Counted from the first letter of the stretch, positions 25,594-33,916 are shown. The stretch: DNA of 64,000 nucleotides from Acidobacteriota bacterium (GCA_039028635.1 JBCCHV010000024.1:1-64000); one strand, 5' to 3'. Numbers and translations are program-made. The notes: generated by a model from the letters alone, not told the origin.

Positions 25594-25626
25594 CAATATT
25601 GTCAATCTTGATTTATGAATCAATAT
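25594..25626. promoter_or_regulatory. Inverted repeats between gltA and the HTH-citrate synthase gene
   Basis: An AT-rich stretch in otherwise GC-rich DNA. It contains TTGATT (25608-25613) and AATCAA (25618-25623) as a 6-base inverted repeat with 4-base spacer, nested within ATATTG (25596-25601) and CAATAT (25621-25626). CAATATTG at 25594-25601 is itself palindromic. The position between divergent genes, one encoding an HTH protein, fits an operator; binding is untested. Confidence 0.5.
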
Positions 25627-25657
25627 GGGCGAAACTCGGTATCGGGAGGAGAAATCG

Positions 25658-26860
25658 ATGGATCAGGAGTTCTTGACGGCGCGTCAGGCGGCGACGGCTT
25701 TGGGAGTCAGCCGTTCGACTCTCTATGCCTACGTCAGTCGAGGCATGCTGCGCTCCGAGGCGGTGCCCGGCGATCCGCGAGCGCGCCGCTACGGCCGCGC
25801 CGAGGTCGAGCGACTGTTGTCCCGCAAGGCCCTGCGGCGGGATCCCGAGGGCAGTGTTCCGACGGCTCTCGATTGGGGCACGCCAGTGCTCGAATCGGCG
25901 ATCACCCTGATCGAGGGGGGCCGCCTGTTCTACCGCGGGCACGATGCGCTGCTGCTGGCTCGCCGATGGAGCGTGGAGGAGGTTGCGGCGCTGCTGTGGA
26001 CCGGAGATTCCGAGGACTCGACCCACCTCTTCGCCGCCGATCGGGCACCGCAGGTCGAGCTGCCGGCGGCGGCCGACCGGCTCGAGCCGGTCGAGCGCTG
26101 CCAGGTGGCCCTGCCGCTGGCCGCGGTGGACGACTTCGCCGCCTGGGACCTGCGACCGAGCGCCCTCGCCCTGACCGGGGCGCGCATCGTGCGGCTGTTG
26201 ATTTCGGTGGTGAGCGGGCGCGCCACCTCACCGGCCGGTCTGGTGGCGAGCCTCGATCAGGACGCTCGGCCCGGCGCCGCGGCGGCGTTGCGCGGCGCCC
26301 TCATCCTGTGCGCCGACCACGAACTCAACGTTTCGTCCTTCACGGCTCGCTGCGTCGCCTCCGCCGAGTCCACCCTCTACGACGTGGTCGGCGCCGGCCT
26401 CGGGGCGCTGCGCGGGCGCCGCCACGGCGGCTGCTCGTCGCAGGTCGAGGCCTTGATGCGCGAGATCGAGGGCGCCGGCGAAGTCCGGCGAGTGCTCGCT
26501 GATCGCCTGCGCCGGGGCGAAGAGATCCCCGGCTTCGGGCACCCGCTGTATCCGGCCGGCGATCCGCGGGCGAAGCTACTGCTCGAGCTCGCCGGCGCCG
26601 TGCGCGGTGGCGCAGCGACCCTCGAGCCGATCGACCGACTGATCACCGCGGCCCGCGCCCTGATCGGCGAAGAGCCCACCGTCGATGTCGCCCTGGTCGC
26701 CCTGGCCCGGGTGCTCGAGTTGCCGCCGGGAGGACCGGTGGCCCTCTTCGCCCTCGGCCGCAGCCTGGGCTGGATCGGTCAGGCGATCGAGCAGTACGGT
26801 ACCGGTCGCTTGATTCGGCCGCGTGCCCGCTACTCGGGTCCGCGCCAGGGTGAGGCTTGA
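25658..26860 (+). CDS. Citrate-synthase-like protein with N-terminal DNA-binding HTH
   Basis: Start ATG 25658 has GGAGGAG upstream; 400 residues. Residues ~5-55 are a MerR/excisionase-like helix-turn-helix: LTARQAATALGVSRSTLYAY, then VSRGMLRSEAVPGDPRARRY and AEVERLLSRK. The remainder is a citrate synthase fold: LIEGGRLFYRGHDALLLARR, NVSSFTARCVASAESTLYDV, LRGRRHGGCSSQVEALMREI (His), EIPGFGHPLYPAGDPRAKLL (His) and PTVDVALVALARVLELP (Asp). The three catalytic-type residues are thus present. Such fusions are known only as predicted proteins to my knowledge; divergence from gltA suggests a regulator sensing citrate-synthase ligands or moonlighting as an enzyme. Confidence 0.85.
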   Translation: MDQEFLTARQAATALGVSRSTLYAYVSRGMLRSEAVPGDPRARRYGRAEVERLLSRKALRRDPEGSVPTALDWGTPVLESAITLIEGGRLFYRGHDALLLARRWSVEEVAALLWTGDSEDSTHLFAADRAPQVELPAAADRLEPVERCQVALPLAAVDDFAAWDLRPSALALTGARIVRLLISVVSGRATSPAGLVASLDQDARPGAAAALRGALILCADHELNVSSFTARCVASAESTLYDVVGAGLGALRGRRHGGCSSQVEALMREIEGAGEVRRVLADRLRRGEEIPGFGHPLYPAGDPRAKLLLELAGAVRGGAATLEPIDRLITAARALIGEEPTVDVALVALARVLELPPGGPVALFALGRSLGWIGQAIEQYGTGRLIRPRARYSGPRQGEA

Positions 26861-26899
26861 AGGGCGGCCCGAAACTCGACCTCGTGACAACATCTGGTC

Positions 26900-27268
26900 A
26901 TGTTCTGCCCAAATTGCGGTGCCGAGTTTCGTGACGAGATCGACCAATGCGCCGACTGCGGGGTGCCCTTGGTCGCCGAATCGCCGCAGGGTGGCGGTAG
27001 CGATCCGGTGGTTCTCCTGCGGACCCCCGACACGGTTGAGCTGAGCGTCGTCAAATCGTTGCTCCAGGCCGAAGGGATCGCCCACTTCGTGCAGGGCGAA
27101 GAGTCGCTCCACATGCTCCCGATCGCCGGCCATGGTGGCTTTTTTTCGAAGCACGGATTGTCGGCGGCGGTGCTGGTGCCGGAAGATCAGCTCGATCGCG
27201 CGCGCGAGGTCCTCGCCGCCCAGGTGCCCCCGGACCCTGATCCCGAGCCGGAGCCGGGTTCCGAGTAG
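26900..27268 (+). CDS. Zinc-ribbon protein with DUF2007-like domain
   Basis: A 122-residue cytosolic protein. The N-terminus MFCPNCGAEFRDEIDQCADC is a four-Cys zinc ribbon (CxxC...CxxC). Residues ~36-105 (VVLLRTPDTVELSVVKSLLQ, then AEGIAHFVQGEE, SAAVLVPEDQLDRAREVLAA) form a DUF2007-type signal-transducing fold thought to bind small ligands or proteins. The tail PPDPDPEPEPGSE is disordered. Function unknown. It lies just downstream of the HTH-citrate synthase gene (39 bases) and converges on the FAD reductase gene of the polyketide cluster. Confidence 0.75.
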   Translation: MFCPNCGAEFRDEIDQCADCGVPLVAESPQGGGSDPVVLLRTPDTVELSVVKSLLQAEGIAHFVQGEESLHMLPIAGHGGFFSKHGLSAAVLVPEDQLDRAREVLAAQVPPDPDPEPEPGSE

Positions 27269-27271
27269 AGC

Positions 27272-28384
27272 TCAGCGACCCGTGGCGAACCGCCAGACCA
27301 GCCGCGTCGCCGGCACCAGCCCGAGTTGGCTCGGCGGCAAAGCCCGGCAATGAATCGCCAGCAGGCGGTCGAAGACGCTCCGCTCGCGGGCCAGGGCGCG
27401 GAGCGCCCGGCGCCGCAAAGCGGGCCGCTTCTCGAGAGCGAGCAACAGCTCCGTCATGGCGTCCGGCAAACGCCGCAGGCGCCGGCAAGCGCGCTCGTAG
27501 CGCTGCGGCCGGCCGCTGGCGACGGCGTCGGCCAGGGCCTCGGCCTGGTGCAGGGCCAGGGACATGCCTTCGCCGGTGATGGCGTCGACATAGCCGGCGG
27601 CGTCGCCGAGCAACAAGGTGCGGTCCCGGCGGACGCCTCGCACCCGCTGGCGTAGCGGCCCGCAGCCCCGCGCCCGGGAGGTGGTGGCGCAGCCGGCGAG
27701 CCGTTCCGCGAGGGTCGGGAAGCGCGCCAAGAGCTGCTCCCAGGTGGCCTTGCCACGGCGCCAGAGAATCGCCACTCCGACCTCGTCGGCGGCAACCGGG
27801 GTGATATAGGCCTCGGCGTTTTCGGCCCAGTGGACCTCGACCCGTTCACTCCAGGGGGCGCAGCGGAAGTGCTGCCGAACGCCGAAGCGGCGGTCCTGCG
27901 CCGCCTTGCCGGCGAGGCCGGCCCAGCGGCGCAGGGGGGAGCGCAGTCCGTCCGCCGCCACCAGGTAGCGACCAAGCCGCCTGCGATCGCCGCTCACCAC
28001 CTCCACCCCTTGCTCGCCGCGGGCTTCGATCGTTTCGACCTTGGAACCCCACAGCAGCTCGACGCCGAGGGCTTCGGCCCGCTGCACCATCGCCTGGTGG
28101 AGCGCCGGTCGCCGCACCCCGAGCCCGTGGCCGGCCGGGAAGTCACCCTCGGCGATGGTGCCGTCCGATTGGCAGTAGCGGATGCCGCGGAAGGGCCGGC
28201 CGGTGACGCGGACACCGAAGCGCTCGAGGCAAGCGACGCCGTCCGGCATCAAGCCTTCGCCGCAGGGCTTGTCGAGGGGTGGCCGACGCTGCTCCAGGAG
28301 GCTGACCGAGAGGCCCTGCAGGCGACACGCGATGGCAGCCCCCAGGCCGGCCGGTCCGCCGCCGACGATCACCAGGTCGGTCAT
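27272..28384 (-). CDS. FAD-dependent oxidoreductase of the type III PKS cluster (geranylgeranyl-reductase-like)
   Basis: ATG 28384 overlaps the fatty acyl-AMP ligase stop (ATGA) and gives 370 residues. The N-terminal MTDLVIVGGGPAGLGAAIAC is the FAD Rossmann motif; PCGEGLMPDGVACLERFGV is the group-specific second motif, YLVAADGLRSPLRRWAG the GD-like motif and RTLLLGDAAGYVDAITGEGM the FAD ribityl-binding motif. These place it among geranylgeranyl reductase/monooxygenase-like flavoproteins. In alkylpyrone and alkylresorcinol clusters such enzymes hydroxylate or reduce the polyketide lipid; the exact reaction is inferred from context. Confidence 0.8.
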   Translation of the reverse strand: MTDLVIVGGGPAGLGAAIACRLQGLSVSLLEQRRPPLDKPCGEGLMPDGVACLERFGVRVTGRPFRGIRYCQSDGTIAEGDFPAGHGLGVRRPALHQAMVQRAEALGVELLWGSKVETIEARGEQGVEVVSGDRRRLGRYLVAADGLRSPLRRWAGLAGKAAQDRRFGVRQHFRCAPWSERVEVHWAENAEAYITPVAADEVGVAILWRRGKATWEQLLARFPTLAERLAGCATTSRARGCGPLRQRVRGVRRDRTLLLGDAAGYVDAITGEGMSLALHQAEALADAVASGRPQRYERACRRLRRLPDAMTELLLALEKRPALRRRALRALARERSVFDRLLAIHCRALPPSQLGLVPATRLVWRFATGR

Positions 28385-30156
28385 CCTTTGCCACCTTCCG
28401 CGGCGCGGGGTCGGCTCACCCGGGAGCGCGCGTAGGCGACGCTGGAGCGGGCCAGGGCCCCGATCATGCTCAGGCCGGTGACCGGGTTCGGGGCGGTGAG
28501 CTCGTCGGCGAGATAGCGCTGCAGGGCCTCCTGGCGGCGCAGCTTTCCAGAGGTGGTGCGGGGAAGAGTGCCGGGTTCGAGAATCACCACCCGATCGGCC
28601 TTGAGGCCGGTGGCTCCGAGCACCCGCTCGGAGCAGCGCTGCGGCAGACCCTCGATCTCTTCCTTCGTTGCTTCGCGGGCCGTCTCCACCAGCAGCGCGA
28701 GGATCTCGCGCTCTTGCCCTTCGGGCAGCCAACCGACGGCGATGGCGCAGCCGGTGCGCAGGCCTGGCAGGTCCTGCAGGGATTGCTCGATCTCCTCCGG
28801 CGCATAGTTGCGACCGCGCAGCACGATGAGGTCCTTGGCGCGGCCCGTCAGGTAGAGCTCGCCGTCGCGGACGAAGCCGAGATCGCCGGTGTCGAGCCAG
28901 CCGTCGACCAGGGCCCGGGCTGTGGCCTCGGGGCGGCCGAGGTAGCCGCTCATCAGGGAGGGACCGCGCACCCACAGCTTGCCGATCTCACCGTCCGGGA
29001 CGGCGCGGGTGGCGGGGTCTTGGGCCGTCACCGGCAGGATGCGAAGCTCGAATCCCGGCAGGGGGCGACCCAGGGAGGGCAGCTCGAGGCCGGCGTCGGC
29101 GGCCTCGGCACGGCCCTCCTGGGCGAGGTGATCGCGATCGAAGGTGGTGCTCGAGAAGGGCTGATCGAGGGGCGAAAAGGTCACCGCCAGGGCGGCTTCC
29201 GAGAGTCCGTAGACGGGGGTCAAGGCGGTGCCCTGGAAGCCCCAGCGGGCGAAGCGCTCGCGGAAGGCGCGCAGGACGCTGGGGGCGACCGCCTCGGCGC
29301 CGTTGAGGGCCACCTGCCAGCACGACAGATCGACCCCGTCCATCTCCTCGTCGGTGATCTTCTCCAGGCACAGGCCGTAGGCGAAGTTGGGCGCCGGGGA
29401 GATGGTGGCGCGATAGCGGGAAATGGCGCGCAGCCACAGGACCGGTCGCACCACGAAGGCCTCCGGCGGTAGCAGGGTGAGGGTGGCCGGTCGCTCGAGG
29501 GCCGGGAAGACACAGCCGATCAAACCCATGTCGTGGTAGAGCGGCAGCCAGCTGACGCCGGTGTGGTGGCCCTCCGGCCAGAAGGAGTTGAGGGCCTCGG
29601 TTTGGGCTCGGATGGCGCGGTGGCTGAGGGCGACCGGTTTGGGGTCGACGGTGGTGCCGGAGGAAAACTGCACCAGGGCGAGATCCTCGGCGCGATCGGT
29701 GGCGATCTCATCCCGCGGCGGCGCCGTCGGCAGGTCGTCGAGAGTGCGGCAGCCGAGGGCAGGCCGAGCCCGCTCGATGGTCTCGCCGAGTATGCGCCGC
29801 ACCCGGGGATCGGCGAGCACCAGGCGCGCCCCGCTGGCGGAGATCAGCCCGGCGGTGCGCAGGTGGTACTCCTGCAGGCGGCCGAGCCGCACCGGCGGAT
29901 AGAGCGGTACCGGCACGGCGCCACAGGCGAGGATGCCGAAGAAGCCGTAGAAAAAGGCTTCGCCGGTCGGGAAGATCATCGCTACCCGGTCGCCGGCGGC
30001 GATGCCGGCGCTCTCCAGCCGGCCGGCGACGCCGAGGGCACGGTAGTGAATCTCCTGCCAGGAGACGAAGTTGGCGCGCTCGCGGCGGTCGAGGAAACGC
30101 AGGCCGGAATCCGGGTGGTCGGCGGCGCGGCGCAGAAGCTGGCCGAGGGTGCTCAT
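28381..30156 (-). CDS. Fatty acyl-AMP ligase (FAAL-type)
   Basis: A 591-residue adenylate-forming enzyme. Motifs: ALVQFSSGTTVDPKPVALSH (P-loop, ~162-181), GVSWLPLYHDMGLIGCVFPA typical of FAALs, LTPVYGLSEAALAVTFSPLD, GWLDTGDLGFVRDGELYLTG and the C-terminal RTTSGKLRRQEAL lysine. FAALs activate fatty acids as acyl-adenylates and pass them to an acyl carrier protein rather than CoA; the carrier gene is immediately upstream, its stop overlapping this ATG. In the operon it would supply the acyl starter for the type III polyketide synthase. Confidence 0.9.
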   Translation of the reverse strand: MSTLGQLLRRAADHPDSGLRFLDRRERANFVSWQEIHYRALGVAGRLESAGIAAGDRVAMIFPTGEAFFYGFFGILACGAVPVPLYPPVRLGRLQEYHLRTAGLISASGARLVLADPRVRRILGETIERARPALGCRTLDDLPTAPPRDEIATDRAEDLALVQFSSGTTVDPKPVALSHRAIRAQTEALNSFWPEGHHTGVSWLPLYHDMGLIGCVFPALERPATLTLLPPEAFVVRPVLWLRAISRYRATISPAPNFAYGLCLEKITDEEMDGVDLSCWQVALNGAEAVAPSVLRAFRERFARWGFQGTALTPVYGLSEAALAVTFSPLDQPFSSTTFDRDHLAQEGRAEAADAGLELPSLGRPLPGFELRILPVTAQDPATRAVPDGEIGKLWVRGPSLMSGYLGRPEATARALVDGWLDTGDLGFVRDGELYLTGRAKDLIVLRGRNYAPEEIEQSLQDLPGLRTGCAIAVGWLPEGQEREILALLVETAREATKEEIEGLPQRCSERVLGATGLKADRVVILEPGTLPRTTSGKLRRQEALQRYLADELTAPNPVTGLSMIGALARSSVAYARSRVSRPRAAEGGKG

Positions 30157-30407
30157 GGCGAAGCCAGCTTACGCTGCACGATGGCGATCAGGTCGGACAC
30201 CGTCTCGATGCCCGCCTCGTCGCCGTCGTCGAGGAGGATGCGGAAGCGGTTCTCGATCTCCACCGCCAGGGTGAGAAGGCGCAGCGAGTCGAGGCCGAGG
30301 TCTTCTACCAGCCGCATTTCCGGTTGGAGGGCGCCCTTCCACTGCAGGTGTTCCTGGGCGACTTTGGTGATGTCGGCGAGGATGGCCTCGGCGTTGGGGG
30401 TGGTCAT
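30153..30407 (-). CDS. Acyl carrier protein
   Basis: An 84-residue carrier protein with the phosphopantetheine site Ser41 in RLVEDLGLDSLRLLTLAVEI, flanked by the usual three-helix pattern. ATG 30407 overlaps the stop of the methyltransferase gene upstream (ATGA) and its own stop overlaps the acyl-AMP ligase start. It is a dedicated carrier, not the fatty acid synthase ACP, judging from position, and would accept the acyl group from the FAAL and present it to the type III PKS. Confidence 0.9.
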   Translation of the reverse strand: MTTPNAEAILADITKVAQEHLQWKGALQPEMRLVEDLGLDSLRLLTLAVEIENRFRILLDDGDEAGIETVSDLIAIVQRKLASP

Positions 30408-30949
30408 CGGGCAGCTCCCTCGGGCAGGCGAGTCTCCGCCAGGGCTTGCTCCTCGACTCGGATACGGGTTCGCAGGAGGAACAGGTTGGCGAGGCTCCAG
30501 CCGAGGGCCGTCAGCCAGGCGCCGTGGATCAGCGGCAGGGCGGCGATCTCGATCACCACCGCCAGGTAGTTGGGATGGCGCAGGTAGCGGAACGGGCCGC
30601 CCGCGACCAGCGGTTCGCCGGGCACCACCAGGACGCGGGTCGTCCAGCGTTCGCCGAGGGTGCGCACGGTCCAGTAGCGCAGGCCCATGGCGGCGGCGAC
30701 GGCCAGACCCGCGACGAGGGCGAGAGTCGGCCGAAAAGGCCGATCGAGGAGCCAGACCTCGAGGGGGCCGGCGGCCAGGAAGGAGCTGTGGAGGGCCACC
30801 ATCCAGGGGTAGTGGGACTGTCCGACCTCGAAGCCGCCGCGAGCCCGCAGGGCGCTTTCGTGGCGACGCGACAGGCGCAGCTCGAAAAGCCTCTCGAGAG
30901 CGACCGCGAGGACCACCAAGGTGAACCAGCCTCGGCTGTCGATCACCAC
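30404..30949 (-). CDS. Isoprenylcysteine carboxyl methyltransferase-like membrane methyltransferase
   Basis: A 181-residue membrane protein with four or five helices. The C-terminal signature VPGEPLVAGGPFRYLRHPNY then LAVVIEIAALPLIHGAW is the ICMT/PEMT motif that binds S-adenosylmethionine. Homologues paired with type III polyketide synthases (BpsB beside BpsA in Bacillus) O-methylate alkylpyrones, and the same job is likely here. GTG-like start at 30949 overlaps the end of the PKS gene by 7 bases. Confidence 0.85.
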   Translation of the reverse strand: MVIDSRGWFTLVVLAVALERLFELRLSRRHESALRARGGFEVGQSHYPWMVALHSSFLAAGPLEVWLLDRPFRPTLALVAGLAVAAAMGLRYWTVRTLGERWTTRVLVVPGEPLVAGGPFRYLRHPNYLAVVIEIAALPLIHGAWLTALGWSLANLFLLRTRIRVEEQALAETRLPEGAAR

Positions 30950-32007
30950 CGCAGCAACACCAGCTCGGAGCAGAACCCCGGTCCCATGGCCAACAGCACG
31001 CCATAACTGCCGGCCGCTGGCCGGTGGTTGGCGAGAGTCTCCTCGAGCACCAAGAGCACCGAGGTGGAGGACAGATTGCCGACTTCCCGCAGGCTGCGCC
31101 AGGTGACGGCGAGATCCTCTTCATCGAGATCGAGGCCGGCCTGAATGGCGGCCAGAACCTTCGGTCCGCCGGGATGACAAACCCAGGACTGGATGTCGCT
31201 TCGGCGCAAGCCGTGATCGGCGAGAAAGCGATCGACGTCGTCGGCGAGGTGCTCGCGGGCGAGTTGCGGCACCTGTGGCGACAGAACGATGGCGAAGCCG
31301 CGCTCCGAGATGTCCCAGCCCATCGCCCGTTCCGTGTCGCGGTAGAACACCGAGCGGGTGGCGACGATCTCCGGGCCCTCGCTACCGTTCGAGGTCGGTC
31401 CACGGTCGGCGCCTCGCACGACCACGGCGGCGGCGCCGTCTCCGAACAACCCCGAGGCGATGAGGTTGGGAATCGACAGATCTTCCCGTTGCAGGGTGAG
31501 CGAGCAGAGCTCGACCGAGAGCAGCACCGCCACCTGCTCGGGATAGGCCTTCACGTAATCGGCGGCGCGGGCGATGCCGGCGGCGCCGGCGACGCAGCCG
31601 AGGCCGAAGATGGGGATCCTCCGGAGGTTCGTCGGTAGACCGAGACGATTGACCAGCCGGGCGTCGAGGGAAGGCGTGGCGATACCGGTGACGGACACGG
31701 TGATCAAGGCTCCGACATCCGACACCGTCAGTCCGGCCCGCTCCAGGGCTTGACGAATGGCGCCTTCGCCGACCTCCTGGGCGACTCGAATCCAGGCATC
31801 GTTGGCCTGCCCCCAGCGCTCAAGCTTGGAGTACTCGTCAATCGGCAGGGCGAGGTGCCTGCCTCCGACCAGGACATTGCGGTGGAGCTGCTCGAGTCGG
31901 CCGAGATTGAAGTGGCGCTGGGCCCAATGCTCGCGCAGCGCCGCGATCAGGGTCTCTTGATCGTAGTAGTGGGGCGGCAGGGCCTTGCCGACGGCGGCGA
32001 TCCTCAT
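30943..32007 (-). CDS. Type III polyketide synthase (alkylpyrone/alkylresorcinol-type)
   Basis: A 354-residue thiolase-fold enzyme with the catalytic triad visible: Cys138 in IFGLGCVAGAAG, His278 in WVCHPGGPKVLA, Asn311 in EVGNLSSTSVLLV. GFGD-like loop is SGLFGDGAAAVVV. It condenses an acyl starter with malonyl-CoA units to form pyrones or resorcinols. ATG 32007 has a GAGG box upstream. First gene of the leftward operon PKS-methyltransferase-ACP-FAAL-FAD oxidoreductase, all with short overlaps. Linkage to FAAL and ACP suggests a long-chain acyl starter delivered on a carrier instead of CoA. Confidence 0.93.
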   Translation of the reverse strand: MRIAAVGKALPPHYYDQETLIAALREHWAQRHFNLGRLEQLHRNVLVGGRHLALPIDEYSKLERWGQANDAWIRVAQEVGEGAIRQALERAGLTVSDVGALITVSVTGIATPSLDARLVNRLGLPTNLRRIPIFGLGCVAGAAGIARAADYVKAYPEQVAVLLSVELCSLTLQREDLSIPNLIASGLFGDGAAAVVVRGADRGPTSNGSEGPEIVATRSVFYRDTERAMGWDISERGFAIVLSPQVPQLAREHLADDVDRFLADHGLRRSDIQSWVCHPGGPKVLAAIQAGLDLDEEDLAVTWRSLREVGNLSSTSVLLVLEETLANHRPAAGSYGVLLAMGPGFCSELVLLRW

Positions 32008-32103
32008 TGCGGATCCTCGGAGTAGGGCACGGGCCGATCTTAGCCCGACCTTCTTGCCGCCGCTTCACGGTGTCGGGATCTTTCGCCGCGGCAAGCTCCC
32101 CCC

Positions 32104-32140
32104 AATAAAAAAGCGGGCCGGCCCCGAGTGTAGGCCGGCC
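32104..32140 (-). terminator. Intrinsic terminator downstream of the caspase-like gene
   Basis: Minus strand: an 8-base GGCCGGCC arm (32140-32133), 9-base loop, matching arm (32123-32116), then CGC and six T (32112-32107). It would end transcription of the 32.3-38.8 kb locus before the PKS operon begins at 32007. Confidence 0.85.
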
Positions 32141-32311
32141 ACGGAGGAACTTGCGTAACCCCGGTGGCGACAACGCCGGCGCGGAGCGCTCATCCGAACG
32201 CGACGTCATCGCTGGCACCGTAGTGGTGCTCCCGACGCCGCGTCCTGATCTAACCTGGACGGTGACGTCAGAAGTTCCTACTGAGTGTTGATGCCATCTC
32301 CCGCGAAATGT

Positions 32312-33544
32312 TCAGACCCTTGGCGAAAATAGTCTGGCCGCCGGATCTCCGAGGATGATGAAGCGGCGAGCATCGGCGGTGGCGGTCCACAATCCGACCA
32401 GGCGATCCTGGTCGACCGGCAGGCCGCGCTCGCGTTCTTCGAGCAGCAAAAGGAGCTCGCTGGCGAGCTCGCCGTGGCGACGCGCGAAGGCGGCCATCGC
32501 CTGGCCGATGGTGGCGCCGGCCAAGAGCTCGTCGAGGAGGAGCTCGAAGACGCCCCGCTGGCTGCCGGCGCCGGGCCAAAGGAACGACCAGCCCCAGGTT
32601 CGCTCGACGTGCCCGACGACGGCGAGGGAGCCGAGCTCCAGAAAGCGCCGCGGCAGAGCCGCCACGAAGGGGCGCGACGCCAGCGGCGGAGAGTCGCCGC
32701 CGGCGAGATGGTCGAAGCCGTCGCGGCAAGGGGTGCCGGCGCTGTAGCAGCCGAAGTGGAAGACCATCCGAGGAGCGTCCTCGGGGACGTCCTCGGCGGC
32801 GAAGATCTGCTCGTCCGGCACCTCACCTCGAGCCCGTCGCGGTCCGGGCCAGTCCTGGCACAGAAGGGCCCCCTGGCGTTGCCGTTGGCGCGGATCGTCG
32901 GCACTCAACCGCAGGCCGTGACCTGCCAGAAAGAGCAGCTCCGGCCGGTTCTCGAGGGCGCGGAGGAGGCGCTCCTTGGTCGCCGTTTCGGCGATCAGGA
33001 GCTCGAAGGTGTCGTCGAGGAGCGATTGCGCCAGCGGGTTCACCAATAGATCGACAATCCGTTCGGTGACACCGTCTTCCGGGTTGCGCGGCGCCACCAG
33101 CAGGCCATGGGGGCAGCTCGTCGAACCTTCGGTCTCCGCTGCGATCACCCTCTGGCCGTAGCGGTGATAGCTCTCGGGATCGTCGAAATCGAGTCGTCCC
33201 ACGCGGTGCTGCAAGGCGAGCTGGAACTGGAAGTCGAAGGCGATGGCCTCGGCGTTTCCCACCAGCAGGAGGTTCGCCGGCATGCGATCCGGTTGCGGCG
33301 GGCCCGGCGCGACGCCGTGGCGGGCGAGGAAGTCGAGCTTGGTTTCACCCGCTCGATAGCCGTCGCCGCCGCGCAGCTCGCGGTAGCGGTCGGCGCCGGC
33401 TTGCTGGCGACGATGCTCGAGCAGCGGACGGAGGGCTTCGGCCACTGCGGGATCGCCGCCCTGGGCGAAGATGACGCCCCAGCCGTCTCGAGCCAGGTTC
33501 GGCGGTGAGGGAAGCGTTGTCCGGGGCATCGAGGGCGCGAGCAT
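32312..33544 (-). CDS. Caspase-like (clan CD) cysteine peptidase
   Basis: A 410-residue protein without signal peptide. The clan CD dyad is visible: His209 in PELLFLAGHGLRLSAD and Cys266 in MVFHFGCYSAGTPCRDGFDH, each after a hydrophobic strand as in CHAT, gingipain and caspase proteases. Residues ~1-200 are an N-terminal domain (MPANLLLVGNAEAIAFDFQF, RLDFDDPESYHRYGQRV), and 290-410 include PRRFLELGSLAVVGHVERTW, which resembles the region after the Cys in CHAT proteases. Substrate unknown. It follows a 55-residue peptide gene, with hairpins between, and ends the sigma factor/CHAT locus ahead of a terminator. Confidence 0.75.
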   Translation of the reverse strand: MLAPSMPRTTLPSPPNLARDGWGVIFAQGGDPAVAEALRPLLEHRRQQAGADRYRELRGGDGYRAGETKLDFLARHGVAPGPPQPDRMPANLLLVGNAEAIAFDFQFQLALQHRVGRLDFDDPESYHRYGQRVIAAETEGSTSCPHGLLVAPRNPEDGVTERIVDLLVNPLAQSLLDDTFELLIAETATKERLLRALENRPELLFLAGHGLRLSADDPRQRQRQGALLCQDWPGPRRARGEVPDEQIFAAEDVPEDAPRMVFHFGCYSAGTPCRDGFDHLAGGDSPPLASRPFVAALPRRFLELGSLAVVGHVERTWGWSFLWPGAGSQRGVFELLLDELLAGATIGQAMAAFARRHGELASELLLLLEERERGLPVDQDRLVGLWTATADARRFIILGDPAARLFSPRV

Positions 33545-33586
33545 CGGCAGAGCTCGGGAGGAGAAGAAGTCGGGAGGGGGAAAGGG

Positions 33587-33654
33587 CTTCGCCCCCTGAT
33601 GAAAGGGGGCGAAGCGGGACTCCGATCCTCGAGGAGCGAGCTCGAGGACCGGAG
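33587..33654 (-). promoter_or_regulatory. Tandem hairpins between peptide and caspase-like genes
   Basis: Between the peptide stop (33667) and the protease start (33544) lie two stem-loops: an imperfect stem around 33620-33654 (TCCTCGAG/CTCGAGGA core) and a perfect 10-base stem, CTTCGCCCCC (33587-33596) with GGGGGCGAAG (33605-33614). There is no clear T-run, so they may act as RNA processing or partial-termination elements setting the peptide:protease ratio. Confidence 0.45.
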
Positions 33655-33666
33655 CTCGGGTCGGCT

Positions 33667-33834
33667 TTACGGGTTGCCGCCGCCGCCGCTGCCGTTGTTA
33701 CCGGACGGGTCGGTCGACCCGGACGAGCCGCTGTCGGCCTGGCCGATCGGGAAATGGGGTCCCTTCCAGCTCGCCTCGCGGTCGTCGAAACCAATGTCGG
33801 GCATTCCGCTGTCACTGGTCTGGCTAAAGGTCAT
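33667..33834 (-). CDS. 55-residue Gly/Ser-rich peptide next to caspase-like protease
   Basis: ATG 33834 is preceded by AGAGGTAGAG. The product begins MTFSQTSDSGMPDIGFDDRE, has ASWKGPHFPIG in the middle and ends in a Ser/Gly/Asn-rich tail (PSGNNGSGGGGNP). It is acidic and hydrophilic, with no signal peptide or membrane helix. No family recognised. It has its own AT-rich upstream region and precedes the caspase-like protease gene by 122 bases. It could be a substrate, inhibitor or released peptide effector of that protease; this is inference from linkage. Coding is supported by a good ribosome binding site and codon-position GC bias. Confidence 0.55.
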   Translation of the reverse strand: MTFSQTSDSGMPDIGFDDREASWKGPHFPIGQADSGSSGSTDPSGNNGSGGGGNP

Positions 33835-33916
33835 GGTCTCTACCTCTTGGGTTTTTGTTTCCTACTCGTTGGGCCTCACCCATATAGACCAGGGAAGAGG
33901 GAAATCTCGTTAGCCC

